The notes: a model not told the origin generated them from the sequence alone. Shown: positions 5,974 through 12,564, counted from the first letter of the stretch. The stretch is 17,949 bases of DNA from Anaerolineae bacterium (GCA_028284565.1 JANQRM010000424.1:1-17949); one strand, 5' to 3'. A program made the numbers and translations.

Positions 5974-6963
5974 TTGATCGAGAAACTCAAAACCCGCACC
6001 TCCCGCTTTAAGAACGTTCTAATCGTTGTCATTGGCTTATACGGCGCGGTCATCACAGCCCAATGGCTCATCACCAATTTACTCGGCGAACTCATCATCC
6101 CCATCAGCCTGCTCAATGATGTCTCTCCCATCGTTTGGCTACCGACGCTGATTCTATTTCCGGTTATGCTCCTCTGGCGTAAACGTATTGCGCTCTTATT
6201 GCTTGTGCCATTTGTCGTCTTGCTTTTGTCCTATGCACCACTTCTACTCCCACACACACAAGCTGTTGTCGATGATACAGATACCTTAACTATCATGACC
6301 TACAATCTCAACCGCGCAAATCACGATGCACAAACCGTTTTGCAGATTATTCGCTCTGCAGATGCCGATATTGTCTCCTTACAAGAAATCAATCTCACGA
6401 TTGAAGAAGCTGTCTCAACTCAATTAGCTGAGGAATATCCCCATCAAGCCATTCACGCCACCGAAGGCTATCACGGTCAAGCGGTATTGAGTCGCTATCC
6501 CATTGTCGACGATGACTTTTGGCGCACCATCCTTGGGCATCAGCGTGTCGAACTCGATGTCGATGGACAAGTCATGACCCTCTACAACGTCCATCCCATT
6601 CATCATATGGTGTTCTTGGGGGGTGTTGACTTTTGGACACGCAATCATGAAATCACCGATATTCTGTCCCGCACCGCCACTGAGACCAATCCAACCTTGC
6701 TCGTCGGCGACTTCAACATGACCGACCAGAGCGAAGATTATGCTAATGTCCGCCGGCAATTCAGCGATAGCTTCCGCGATGTGGGGCAGGGGATGGGCTT
6801 TACATGGCCCCAACACTTCGGCAGATTGCCCTTATTCTCACGGATTGATTACATTTTCTACAATGACAATTTCGAGGCAATCTCGGCGCAAGTCTGGGAG
6901 ACAGGTGGCATCAGCGACCATCGACCCTACCTAGCCACACTTCATCTCATATCCGCACGCTAA
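5974..6963 (+). CDS. Membrane-anchored endonuclease/exonuclease/phosphatase (EEP) family protein
   Basis: A 329-residue protein with three predicted N-terminal transmembrane helices (about 14-36, 50-68, 72-93) followed by a complete EEP metal-dependent phosphoesterase domain. Active-site residues are in place: TYNLN (Asn111/113), LQEI (Glu138), YNVHP (His207), GDFNMT (Asp246, Asn248), SRIDYIF (Asp292) and SDHRP (Asp315-His316). The family cleaves phosphodiesters in nucleic acids, phosphoinositides or sphingomyelin; the anchor suggests the domain works at the membrane, probably on the outer face, but the substrate is unknown. I chose the TTG at 5974 because GGAGA lies 7 bases ahead (5962-5966) and the helix follows; the frame is open to 5827 but that overlaps the start of the divergent hydrolase gene. 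Confidence 0.9.
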   Translation: MIEKLKTRTSRFKNVLIVVIGLYGAVITAQWLITNLLGELIIPISLLNDVSPIVWLPTLILFPVMLLWRKRIALLLLVPFVVLLLSYAPLLLPHTQAVVDDTDTLTIMTYNLNRANHDAQTVLQIIRSADADIVSLQEINLTIEEAVSTQLAEEYPHQAIHATEGYHGQAVLSRYPIVDDDFWRTILGHQRVELDVDGQVMTLYNVHPIHHMVFLGGVDFWTRNHEITDILSRTATETNPTLLVGDFNMTDQSEDYANVRRQFSDSFRDVGQGMGFTWPQHFGRLPLFSRIDYIFYNDNFEAISAQVWETGGISDHRPYLATLHLISAR

Positions 6964-7005
6964 CCACTTCATAACAAATCTTTCGCTAGATGCCAAACGG
7001 ACTTC

Positions 7006-7014
7006 TGCTATAGT
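7006..7014 (+). promoter_or_regulatory. Extended -10 promoter for the membrane-protein gene
   Basis: TGCTATAGT matches an extended -10 (TGnTATAAT with one change), 35 bases before the ATG at 7049. No good -35 is present, as is usual for extended -10 promoters. Confidence 0.4.
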
Positions 7015-7048
7015 ATGACGATAATATGAATGTCATCATGGCGGAAAC

Positions 7049-8053
7049 ATGCCCGATAACATCCCTTCTCTTTGGTTGATACGCGCCCTATTGATGAGCC
7101 TACTACTCTTCGGCTCAGAAGTCTTATTCTGGAACAATCTTCCTGCACAAGACTTGGGCGATACTTTGTTGCGTGTTATTGGTTATGGCTTGTTGAGTAT
7201 CATCATTCTTGATTTATTCGTCCGCTTCCGAGTCTATGACATCTGGGGTGGGATGTTCGTTTTGGGTATTTATGCCATGCTGAATACTTTGCTAGTCATG
7301 CCCGCCGTGACGCTCGCCGATTCCCCACGCACACTAATATCCATTGGTTTAGGCGCACAATGGCAAATCGGGATGCAAATGGTCGGGATAGTCGTTGTCT
7401 TACTTGCCAGTAATCAACCGCGTGTAAAATGGGTCTGGTTTGTAGGTATGGGAATCGTCGGCTTCAGTTGGGGTGTATGGGTGCGCTGGTTGCCTGTCTT
7501 CAATCCTGAATCCTATGTTGCCATCTCTTTATCCACTGCTTTGCTCTATGCCGGAATAGCCTTCGGAATTGTTATCCTACTATTCTGGCTGGTTCGCAGG
7601 ACAGTACATGACATCACTATAGAGGATTTTAAACTCTCCGTGCGTGAATTACCCGTCTGGGGATTGGGTGCAATGTTGCTTTTCCTTCTGCGGGTCGTGC
7701 AAGGTTCAATCGACGGATTGAGTTTGGTACTCGTCGCTATCCTGAGTGGTATTTGTCTATTGTTGCTTTGGTTTCGCGGGGACACCAAACAGACTCCACT
7801 TCTGCATCGCTATTTCCCTATGTGTCCGCTGTCATGGGCATGGCTCATCGCCGGAAGCATCAGCTTTGTTGCAGTGGCGATAATCACGTGGTCACTCCCG
7901 CTAATAGACCCGCGCCTACCATTCAGTCAATTAACCATCATCACCCTTGCTTTTTCAGGCATTGGCATTGGTTGGTTGCCTTTTGTTGCAGGCGTACTCG
8001 GTATGCGTTTCTTCACCCGACAAATGCGTATCTACCAAAAGTTTCAGGGCTGA
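7049..8053 (+). CDS. Multi-pass integral membrane protein of unknown function
   Basis: A 334-residue protein made almost wholly of hydrophobic helices; I count about ten (roughly 8-28, 40-60, 66-86, 104-122, 126-146, 154-182, 200-218, 222-242, 262-286, 296-322). Basic clusters in the loops (RVK, VRR, FTRQMR) should set topology. No transporter, enzyme or channel motif is recognised. The only acidic surroundings of note are TVHDITIEDFK in the loop near residue 190. The ATG has only a weak GGCGGA four bases ahead. It follows the EEP gene by 85 bases on the same strand with its own candidate promoter, so a functional link is possible but unproven. Confidence 0.7.
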   Translation: MPDNIPSLWLIRALLMSLLLFGSEVLFWNNLPAQDLGDTLLRVIGYGLLSIIILDLFVRFRVYDIWGGMFVLGIYAMLNTLLVMPAVTLADSPRTLISIGLGAQWQIGMQMVGIVVVLLASNQPRVKWVWFVGMGIVGFSWGVWVRWLPVFNPESYVAISLSTALLYAGIAFGIVILLFWLVRRTVHDITIEDFKLSVRELPVWGLGAMLLFLLRVVQGSIDGLSLVLVAILSGICLLLLWFRGDTKQTPLLHRYFPMCPLSWAWLIAGSISFVAVAIITWSLPLIDPRLPFSQLTIITLAFSGIGIGWLPFVAGVLGMRFFTRQMRIYQKFQG

Positions 8054-8088
8054 GGGCAGTTGTTAGCACCCTCAAGAGAAAAATTCTC
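8051..8088. other. Two small hairpins at the convergent gene ends
   Basis: TGAGGG (8051-8056, containing the stop codon of the membrane-protein gene) can pair with CCCTCA (8069-8074), and GAGAA (8076-8080) with TTCTC (8084-8088) across AAA. They sit between two convergent genes, where bidirectional termination would be expected, but neither is followed by a T run. Confidence 0.3.
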
Positions 8089-8138
8089 AGGCGTAAATAC
8101 AAAGAAATATAGTCTTATAGGTCTCTGCGTCTGGCGGT

Positions 8139-8621
8139 TCATCTGTTGTTCTGCATGTCATATACCTCATGAAGCCATGCATAGGCTTCCTCTCGGCGGT
8201 GTGTGTATTTCAGCTTAAAGTTAATTTTGCCCAAAGAGGCGAAGAAGAGACGCGCAAAATAGGGACTCGTGCGCCACTCAAACAGCATGGCGATATACCC
8301 AACCCTATGTCGATGAGTGCTGAAGATACGCTTCGATTCATTGCGAGCGGTTGCGGTGAAGGAGACCTCATCCCCCGTGACATCGAGCAGGATGAAGAAA
8401 GGGTCTTTTTCGGGGATGGATTGAATGTAGCTATCCAGTGCCTCCGCCCATTCAAGGATGGCTTCATCCGTCGAGCGATGAAATTTGAACACTTGGATAA
8501 AGTTTTCACGGGTGGAAACAACATCTCGCATTACAGCACCGACTCTAGTCATCTTCACACGATACAGTATAGAAGATTTCACAAGAGACTGCATCCGTAA
8601 TGCGAGACCATAGCAGTTCAT
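8139..8621 (-). CDS. Hypothetical protein, possibly STAS/SpoIIAA-like
   Basis: A 160-residue protein. The central part alternates hydrophobic strands and amphipathic helices (FIQVFKF 41-47; DEAILEWAEALDSYI 52-66; FFILLDVTG 75-83; HRVGYIAMLF 105-114; YFARLFFASL 121-130) and ends with a tyrosine-rich strand and HRREEAYAWLHEV (141-153). That ending and the ILLDVTG strand resemble SpoIIAA-like/STAS-fold proteins; this is a weak fold-level guess. The first 30 residues look unlike the rest, and internal Met24 (8552) or Met31 (8531) could be the true start of the domain. I keep 8621 because GGAGG sits 6 bases ahead of it, inside the end of the preceding small gene, whose stop is only 3 bases away. 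The stop codon lies within a TGAACCGCCAGACGCAGAG sequence of repeat-like character. Confidence 0.6.
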   Translation of the reverse strand: MNCYGLALRMQSLVKSSILYRVKMTRVGAVMRDVVSTRENFIQVFKFHRSTDEAILEWAEALDSYIQSIPEKDPFFILLDVTGDEVSFTATARNESKRIFSTHRHRVGYIAMLFEWRTSPYFARLFFASLGKINFKLKYTHRREEAYAWLHEVYDMQNNR

Positions 8622-8624
8622 GCG

Positions 8625-8762
8625 CTACCTCCGTCGGAAGCGTTGGAGCCAACTTGGTGAAGCATCGCCTGATTGGAGCTGACGAGCAAGTCGCATCGTT
8701 TCCGCATCGCGTAGTCGGTCTTGGCGATAGTAATCGGTCATATGATATTCGTGGATGTTCAT
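8625..8762 (-). CDS. Small basic protein, 45 residues
   Basis: A short gene with a strong AAAAGGAG 9 bases before its ATG. The product begins MNIHEYHMTDYYRQDRLRDA and continues as an arginine-rich amphipathic helix (RLARQLQSG) ending SPSWLQRFRRR. The pattern of Tyr-x-Tyr-Arg, Arg-Leu-x-x-Ala-Glu and Arg-Leu-Ala-Arg resembles small conserved proteins often found in actinobacteria and Chloroflexota whose role is unknown; that resemblance is from memory. Its own Shine-Dalgarno site is made by the last codons of the 53-codon gene (GAA AAG GAG TAA), 7 bases away, and its last codons (CGG AGG TAG) make the Shine-Dalgarno site of the next gene. That nested arrangement is the best evidence that it is translated. 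Confidence 0.65.
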   Translation of the reverse strand: MNIHEYHMTDYYRQDRLRDAETMRLARQLQSGDASPSWLQRFRRR

Positions 8763-8769
8763 GATTCGT

Positions 8770-8931
8770 TTACTCCTTTTCATTGTGTATCGAATAGTGG
8801 TCAGATGGATTCTTATAGGGTTTGCGCTGAGGCTTTGGCATAGTCTCGATAGGATGTTCGGGTTCAGTGTTCGCCAGCCAGTTGTCCTCTGACTCTGGGT
8901 TGATTTTGTAGCTTGGATTCGACATGGTCAT
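8770..8931 (-). CDS. Small hydrophilic protein, 51-53 residues
   Basis: A short, highly polar frame: MTMSNPSYKINPESEDNWLA, then a Pro/Glu/Lys-rich region ending NPSDHYSIHNEKE. There are two possible starts, ATG at 8931 and ATG at 8925; AAAGGA lies 7 bases ahead of the second, which is the better choice. The composition (many Pro, Asn, Glu, Lys; almost no hydrophobic residues) predicts disorder. No family is recognised. It lies 37-43 bases after the DinB gene and its end provides the ribosome site of the 45-residue gene, so it looks like a true member of this operon and not chance. Confidence 0.55.
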   Translation of the reverse strand: MTMSNPSYKINPESEDNWLANTEPEHPIETMPKPQRKPYKNPSDHYSIHNEKE

Positions 8932-8968
8932 GTCCTTTCAGATACAAGTGACTGGCAGATGGTAGAGA

Positions 8969-9481
8969 TTAGCTCAAGATGGCATCATCCGTTCCGGCAA
9001 GTTGGCGCAAGAATTCGAGTTGCCCAACATGGTAGGTCTCGTGCCAGATTAAGCCCTGTAAGCGTTGCAGGCGGGTGCGCTCTCGTTGGCTTTCTAGGAG
9101 CAAGCCTGTCTCCGGTTTCTCATTGAGGAATTCAGGAGTGACCTCGCTCAATTTGCTGATAAGACATTCTTTCGAGCGTTGCAGATACCCCATCAAGGTG
9201 TCGAGTTGCACGCCTTCATCGTCATCTGTCAATGGGTCAGAACCGCGTCGATAGCGCATGGCTTCTTGGGCGGGCATCAGCGTCGTTAGATCGAGTGCAC
9301 GTAGCATCCAATCCCGATGTTCTGCCAGATGTCCCAGCACCCAGTTCAGTCGGTTGCCACGAAAGGGCAGGTCTAATAAGGTATCGTCATGCGTAAGACC
9401 CTCAAGCTGTCGTTCAATAATCCAGTGATTAAGATTGAGTGTCGCAATCCAATCTTGAGTGTCTGTTTGTGCTGTTGTCAT
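8969..9481 (-). CDS. DinB-family protein
   Basis: A 170-residue four-helix protein of the DinB/YfiT superfamily. The three metal-ligand histidines are present: His51 (NWVLGHLAEHRDW) and His147/His151 (WHETYHVGQLEFLRQL). Family members are thiol-dependent S-transferases (bacillithiol or mycothiol) or metal-bound stress proteins; no particular substrate can be claimed. The ATG is preceded by GGGAG at 8 bases, and it starts 12 bases after the DUF4287 stop, so both are probably on one transcript. Confidence 0.88.
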   Translation of the reverse strand: MTTAQTDTQDWIATLNLNHWIIERQLEGLTHDDTLLDLPFRGNRLNWVLGHLAEHRDWMLRALDLTTLMPAQEAMRYRRGSDPLTDDDEGVQLDTLMGYLQRSKECLISKLSEVTPEFLNEKPETGLLLESQRERTRLQRLQGLIWHETYHVGQLEFLRQLAGTDDAILS

Positions 9482-9493
9482 GGGGTTTTCTCC

Positions 9494-10066
9494 CTAATTA
9501 TGAACGCGGTCAAAGGCTTGTTGTGTGAGTTGCAGGACTTCATCGTCGATGTCGTCTGCAGATTGAATCTCGATCATATGGCTGATGTTGGGCATCGCAC
9601 CCAACCCCTTCGCTTGTTGGACGCGCCCTTCAAAGGGGGTATCACCCAAATCTAAACCATAGCGGATTGCTTTCTTCGTCAACTTGGCACAGCCGAAGAT
9701 TTTCTCGCCTTCGATGGAAATGTAATTGCGCGTGGGAATGAAGACCACATCCTCAAACATCGGCTCGACCTTTGCCTTCAGGGTTTTATAGACAGGTTGC
9801 CATTGCTCATTGCCATTAAATAACTTGCTGAACAGCGCCTCATAGTTGTAGACCGGTTGTCCATCATTGAGGAAGATGCCTGCCAGATAATTTGCTTGCA
9901 GATGGTTCAAATCATGATTGGCTTTGAGATGCTTGAGAATGGTATTCGGTTTGGATTCGAGTTCCGCTTGCTCGATTATCCGCATCCATTCAGGAACTGT
10001 GTGTCCAGTTTGCTCTTTAGCGGTGTCGATAAATTTTAGTTCCATTTCCTGTGAACCCCGTGCCAT
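9494..10066 (-). CDS. DUF4287 plus DUF5655 domain protein
   Basis: A 190-residue protein with two known domains of unknown function. Residues about 15-65 (GHTVPEWMRIIEQ, then ILKHLKANHDLNHLQANYLA) match the helical DUF4287 pattern 'eeW...LK..h.l.h..A'. Residues about 75-188 (YEALFSKLFNG, VEPMFEDVVFIPTRNYISIE, KIFGCAKLTKKAIRYGLDLG, SHMIEIQSADDIDDEVLQLT) match DUF5655, a domain found in DNA-associated and stand-alone proteins. AAAGGAG is well placed before the ATG. It lies between DUF1761 (136 bases upstream) and DinB (12 bases downstream), a typical neighbourhood for small stress-related proteins. Function unknown. Confidence 0.85.
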   Translation of the reverse strand: MARGSQEMELKFIDTAKEQTGHTVPEWMRIIEQAELESKPNTILKHLKANHDLNHLQANYLAGIFLNDGQPVYNYEALFSKLFNGNEQWQPVYKTLKAKVEPMFEDVVFIPTRNYISIEGEKIFGCAKLTKKAIRYGLDLGDTPFEGRVQQAKGLGAMPNISHMIEIQSADDIDDEVLQLTQQAFDRVHN

Positions 10067-10139
10067 GTGATTGCTCCTTTTGATAGGTGTTGGTTGTTGG
10101 CTTTTAGTTATTCGTTTTTGAATTTCAGAGATTAGATTT

Positions 10140-10165
10140 CCTCAGTGTCCTCTGTGCCTCAGTGG
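10140..10165 (+). repeat. CCTCwGTG short tandem in the DUF1761-DUF4287 gap
   Basis: CCTCAGTG (10140-10147), CCTCTGTG (10149-10156) and CCTCAGTG (10157-10164) follow each other with a period of 8-9 bases. On the other strand it reads as repeated CACwGAGG. This kind of short iterated intergenic sequence is, to my recollection, common and dispersed in Chloroflexota and cyanobacterial genomes. The remaining bases of 10067-10201 show no gene. Confidence 0.5.
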
Positions 10166-10201
10166 TGATAGTCGTTGTCCTGAAAGATGACTGGCTGATT
10201 G

Positions 10202-10618
10202 CTATGCTTGCCATACTCCAAGAATCCCGCCCATGATGGTGAAAATCACAATGTCATGGAAGCCGTTGATTAGTGTGAGACTCATTGGGCGACGTTCAAA
10301 TTGATCTTTGATGAAAGCGGCGTTGGCGGAGAAACCGACGGCAATCAGAAAGCCAATGATTAAGCCATTGACGAGTGTATTGACACCCATCCAGCCAATG
10401 AAGAGTGCCATCACAAAGGCGGTGATGATTGCGCCGACAACTGCCGCGACGAGAGCAAGGGGTGAGGCATCTTCGCGGACTTGTTCAGCCGTTTTGCCGA
10501 TACCCACCAACCATTGCTTATTAAAGGCGAAGGGGGCATTGAACCAGATAGCACCGACAACGACTTCGACAAGTGCGGCGGCAAGTATGGCAAGGATGTT
10601 GAGTTCTGGGAGTACCAT
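10202..10618 (-). CDS. DUF1761 membrane protein
   Basis: A 138-residue protein with four predicted transmembrane helices (about 7-27, 55-76, 80-101, 118-136). The first helix and loop, LAAALVEVVVGAIWFNAPFAFNKQW, match the DUF1761 pattern of a small helix ending in W(Y/F)...FG..W, and SANAAFIKDQFERRPMSLTLINGFHDIV matches its C-terminal half. Function of the family is unknown. AAAGGA stands 8 bases before the ATG. It is preceded by a MerR-type promoter-operator at 10667-10697, and merR itself is the next gene upstream on the same strand, so it is the likely direct target of that regulator. Confidence 0.88.
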   Translation of the reverse strand: MVLPELNILAILAAALVEVVVGAIWFNAPFAFNKQWLVGIGKTAEQVREDASPLALVAAVVGAIITAFVMALFIGWMGVNTLVNGLIIGFLIAVGFSANAAFIKDQFERRPMSLTLINGFHDIVIFTIMGGILGVWQA

Positions 10619-10666
10619 GTTGTTTCCTTTCGTGAGTGAATGTAGTTATCATCAGCTGATGTATTC

Positions 10667-10697
10667 ACCCTACAACTTCAAGTTAGCTTGAAGTCAA
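10667..10697 (-). promoter_or_regulatory. MerR-type promoter-operator in front of DUF1761
   Basis: On the minus strand the -35 TTGACT (10697-10692) and the -10 TAGGGT (10672-10667) are 19 bases apart, the overlong spacing typical of MerR-activated promoters. An exact 8-bp inverted repeat, ACTTCAAG (10694-10687) and CTTGAAGT (10682-10675) with 4 bases between, lies centred in this spacer. It is close to known MerR-family operators such as the SoxR box (CCTCAAGTTAACTTGAGG). It points at the DUF1761 gene, 49 bases away. Confidence 0.85.
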
Positions 10698-10750
10698 GGA
10701 ATTCGTGGGATATTCGTCAAAATTGGGATAAGTTGGGAAAAATGCGGGAT

Positions 10751-11146
10751 TTAGTCGGGTAAAATCAGCCCCGAATCGAGTTCATAATGCAAAAAGGAGC
10801 ATTCCAGCGATTCAGCGAGGAGGTCACGAGTCGCTTGCGCTTCACGGATTACGGATTCAATTTCGAGGAGTTTGCGTTCGGCAATAATTCGCCACCGTTC
10901 AGAGACAGGCACGTCAGCCGGGAAGTCATGCACGAGTTCTTTGATTTCATCGAGTGTGAAGTTGGCATCTTTACCGAGCTGGATGAGCGCGAGGATGGAC
11001 AGAATGTCTGGGAGATAGCGTCGTCGCCCATTTTCGCGTCGATGCGGTTGGATGAGACCAATATCTTCATAATAGCGCAAGGTGGAGGTGGCGACTTCTG
11101 CGAGTTCAGCCACTTCACCGATGGTCATTTCTATTTGTTTCTGCAT
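10751..11146 (-). CDS. MerR-family transcriptional regulator
   Basis: A 131-residue MerR regulator. The winged helix-turn-helix spans residues 7-75: MTIGEVAELAEVATSTLRYY, EDIGLIQPHRRENGRRRY, then helices up to FTLDEIKELVHDF. A dimerising coiled coil follows (about 82-116). The effector end (ESLECSFLHYELDSGLILPD) has one Cys (116) and no CxnC metal or Fe-S cluster motif, so it is neither SoxR nor a CueR/ZntR-type sensor; the signal is unknown. The frame is open to 11350, but the winged helix begins here and the promoter lies just upstream; Met7 (11128) is an alternative start. Neither has a clear Shine-Dalgarno site. It is divergent from the SDR gene and upstream of DUF1761. Confidence 0.9.
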   Translation of the reverse strand: MQKQIEMTIGEVAELAEVATSTLRYYEDIGLIQPHRRENGRRRYLPDILSILALIQLGKDANFTLDEIKELVHDFPADVPVSERWRIIAERKLLEIESVIREAQATRDLLAESLECSFLHYELDSGLILPD

Positions 11147-11183
11147 AGAAGAAATTGCCCAAACCATCAATCGGATACGCCCT

Positions 11184-11212
11184 ATTATACAATGTTTTCG
11201 AGGGATTGTCGG
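11184..11212 (-). promoter_or_regulatory. Promoter of merR
   Basis: On the minus strand CCGACA (11212-11207) and a perfect TATAAT (11189-11184) are 17 bases apart, with a transcript start expected near 11177, about 31 bases ahead of the chosen ATG. No copy of the ACTTCAAG operator is present here, which suggests that merR is not autoregulated by that box. Confidence 0.6.
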
Positions 11213-11273
11213 AGTTGGAAAGTCGTAAGGGTGACAGACAATCGTTATACTCCAATCGTGTAGGAAATGAATA

Positions 11274-12026
11274 GTGAAAGTGACATCCATGAGTGAGTTA
11301 AACGGCAAAGTTGGAATCGTGACAGGGGTGGCAGAAGGATTGGGGAACAAAATTGCGCGTGCCTATGCCAAAGCAGGGATGCGTCTGGCACTGATGGATA
11401 TACAAACCGAGAAGTTGCATTGGCTTACTGATGAATTGCAAGCAGATGGTGTGGATTGTCTGCCGATCACGGTTGATTTATCCGATGCGACTCAATCGCA
11501 CGAAGCCATCCAACAAGCCCTTGACCATTATGGTACACCTCGCGTCTTGGTGCATAACGCGGCTGTTCTCAATGAGCGATTATTCAAAGATGTTACTTTT
11601 GAGCAATGGCGCACGGAGATTAATATTATCCTACAAGCGGCTTTTATCCTGAGCAAAGCAGTCTGGGAGGCGATGATAAACGCCGGATTTGGACGCATTA
11701 TCTTTATCTCATCGGGTTCGGCATTAAAAGGCTTTGTCAAAGAGGCGGCATATTGCCCTGGTAAGCATGGACAAGAGGGCTTGATGAAAGTGCTATCAAT
11801 GGAAGGCGAACCCCACAACATCGCAGTTAATACCTTCACGACAGGCGCGCCCATTGATACCCCCATGTCACGGGGACATTATCCAGAAGAACTCCGTCAA
11901 CGATGGGTTGACCCGGCACTATTGGCTCCAGCATTTGTCTGGCTTGCGGAGCAAGATTCGCTCATCCATACAGGTGAACGACTGGATGCCTATGCGATGT
12001 CACAGGCACTCACTGCGAAGGATTAG
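11274..12026 (+). CDS. Short-chain dehydrogenase/reductase (divergent from merR)
   Basis: A 250-residue classical-type SDR. Cofactor motif TGVAEGLG (17-24, TGxxxGxG), Asp42 after the second strand (LALMDIQ) suggesting NAD rather than NADP, HNAA (94-97, for NNAG), catalytic Ser in IFISSGSA (144-150), and Tyr160-x3-Lys164 (YCPGK; Cys-Pro between the pair is unusual). The late part (NTFTTGAPIDTPM, then VWLAEQDSLIHTGERLDA) fits the family end. Substrate unknown. The GTG at 11274 has AGGA 8 bases ahead; ATG at 11289 is an alternative. A TATACT at 11246-11251 may be its -10. Transcription is divergent from merR across 127 bases, so MerR control is possible but no MerR box is visible in that gap. 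Confidence 0.88.
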   Translation: MKVTSMSELNGKVGIVTGVAEGLGNKIARAYAKAGMRLALMDIQTEKLHWLTDELQADGVDCLPITVDLSDATQSHEAIQQALDHYGTPRVLVHNAAVLNERLFKDVTFEQWRTEINIILQAAFILSKAVWEAMINAGFGRIIFISSGSALKGFVKEAAYCPGKHGQEGLMKVLSMEGEPHNIAVNTFTTGAPIDTPMSRGHYPEELRQRWVDPALLAPAFVWLAEQDSLIHTGERLDAYAMSQALTAKD

Positions 12027-12067
12027 GTAAGAAGCCCATCTACAATTGAGAGGACTTCTATTTCATA

Positions 12068-12496
12068 TTACGACGCTTCAGCTTGTTCAGCGTGTGTTTT
12101 CAATCCAGCGACAATCTCTTTGAATTCGTCCGACATATCGGGAATTCCTCGTTTGAAGAGTGGCAATAGTAAACCACTGAATTCTTCTTTGAGATGAAAG
12201 TCGGTCTGCTTGTCGCCTTTAGGTGTGAGGGTGTAGGTACGTTCTCCTTTGAATAAACCGAATGGCATCCCGTCTCCTGCGACCATCTTGCGATTGGGAA
12301 TCATTTCGGTTGTGGTGGTGGGGAAGCCACGACTTGGATTGCGTTTGAGATAGAAGGTAACTTTTTCGCCCAGTCCAATCCTGCCTTCTACACGGTCTAG
12401 AGTTGGATTCCATTCCGGATGCTTCTTCGCATCCGTGATGAGTTTCCAGACGGTTTCGGGTGAGGCATTGATGGTCGTGCTAGCTTCAAAATGCAT
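12068..12496 (-). CDS. SRPBCC-family protein (polyketide cyclase/START-like)
   Basis: A 142-residue helix-grip protein: ASTTINASPETVWKLITDAKK-HPEWNP (5-31) is the classic opening of SRPBCC proteins, followed by strands GLGEKVTFYLK, TTTTEMIPNRKMV, FGLFKGERTYTLTPKGDKQT, and a long C-terminal helix (DEFKEIVAGLKTHAEQAE). These proteins bind hydrophobic ligands; no ligand can be named. AAAGGAA stands 8 bases before the ATG. It lies downstream of the ECF sigma gene on the same strand across a 68-base gap with a repeat; SRPBCC (AHSA1-like) genes often accompany DGPF-ECF sigma pairs, so it may belong to that regulon. Confidence 0.85.
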   Translation of the reverse strand: MHFEASTTINASPETVWKLITDAKKHPEWNPTLDRVEGRIGLGEKVTFYLKRNPSRGFPTTTTEMIPNRKMVAGDGMPFGLFKGERTYTLTPKGDKQTDFHLKEEFSGLLLPLFKRGIPDMSDEFKEIVAGLKTHAEQAEAS

Positions 12497-12530
12497 GACA
12501 GTGTTCCTTTCTGTATAAATGATATTGTAA

Positions 12531-12558
12531 CGGGCAGGCGCATCGGTCGCGCCCCTAC
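12531..12558. repeat. GC-rich imperfect palindromic repeat between sigma gene and SRPBCC gene
   Basis: GGCGC (12537-12541) and GCGCC (12549-12553) pair across 7 bases, flanked by GGGCA and CCCCTAC. On the minus strand it reads GTAGGGGCG...GCGCCTGCCC. The form 'GTAGGGGCG ... CGCC' resembles a dispersed REP-like intergenic repeat I associate with Chloroflexota and cyanobacteria. It could also hold up transcription between the two genes. Confidence 0.5.
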
Positions 12559-12564
12559 AAGGGC

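Noticed and set aside
8169..8600. 143-codon plus-strand frame over the 160-residue gene
   Set aside because: No ribosome site and the opposite strand has a Shine-Dalgarno site nested in a gene series; the minus-strand reading is better supported.
10202..10618. Reading DUF1761 as a target of the SDR-divergent promoter
   Set aside because: The MerR box lies directly in front of DUF1761, and no copy of it is present in the merR-SDR gap.
10787..11263. 158-codon plus-strand frame over merR
   Set aside because: Antisense to a clear MerR gene with a complete winged helix-turn-helix; the opposite frame has no family features.
12030..12056. AGAAG...CTTCT hairpin as a terminator between convergent SDR and SRPBCC genes
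   Set aside because: The stem is short and interrupted, the loop is long, and no T run follows.
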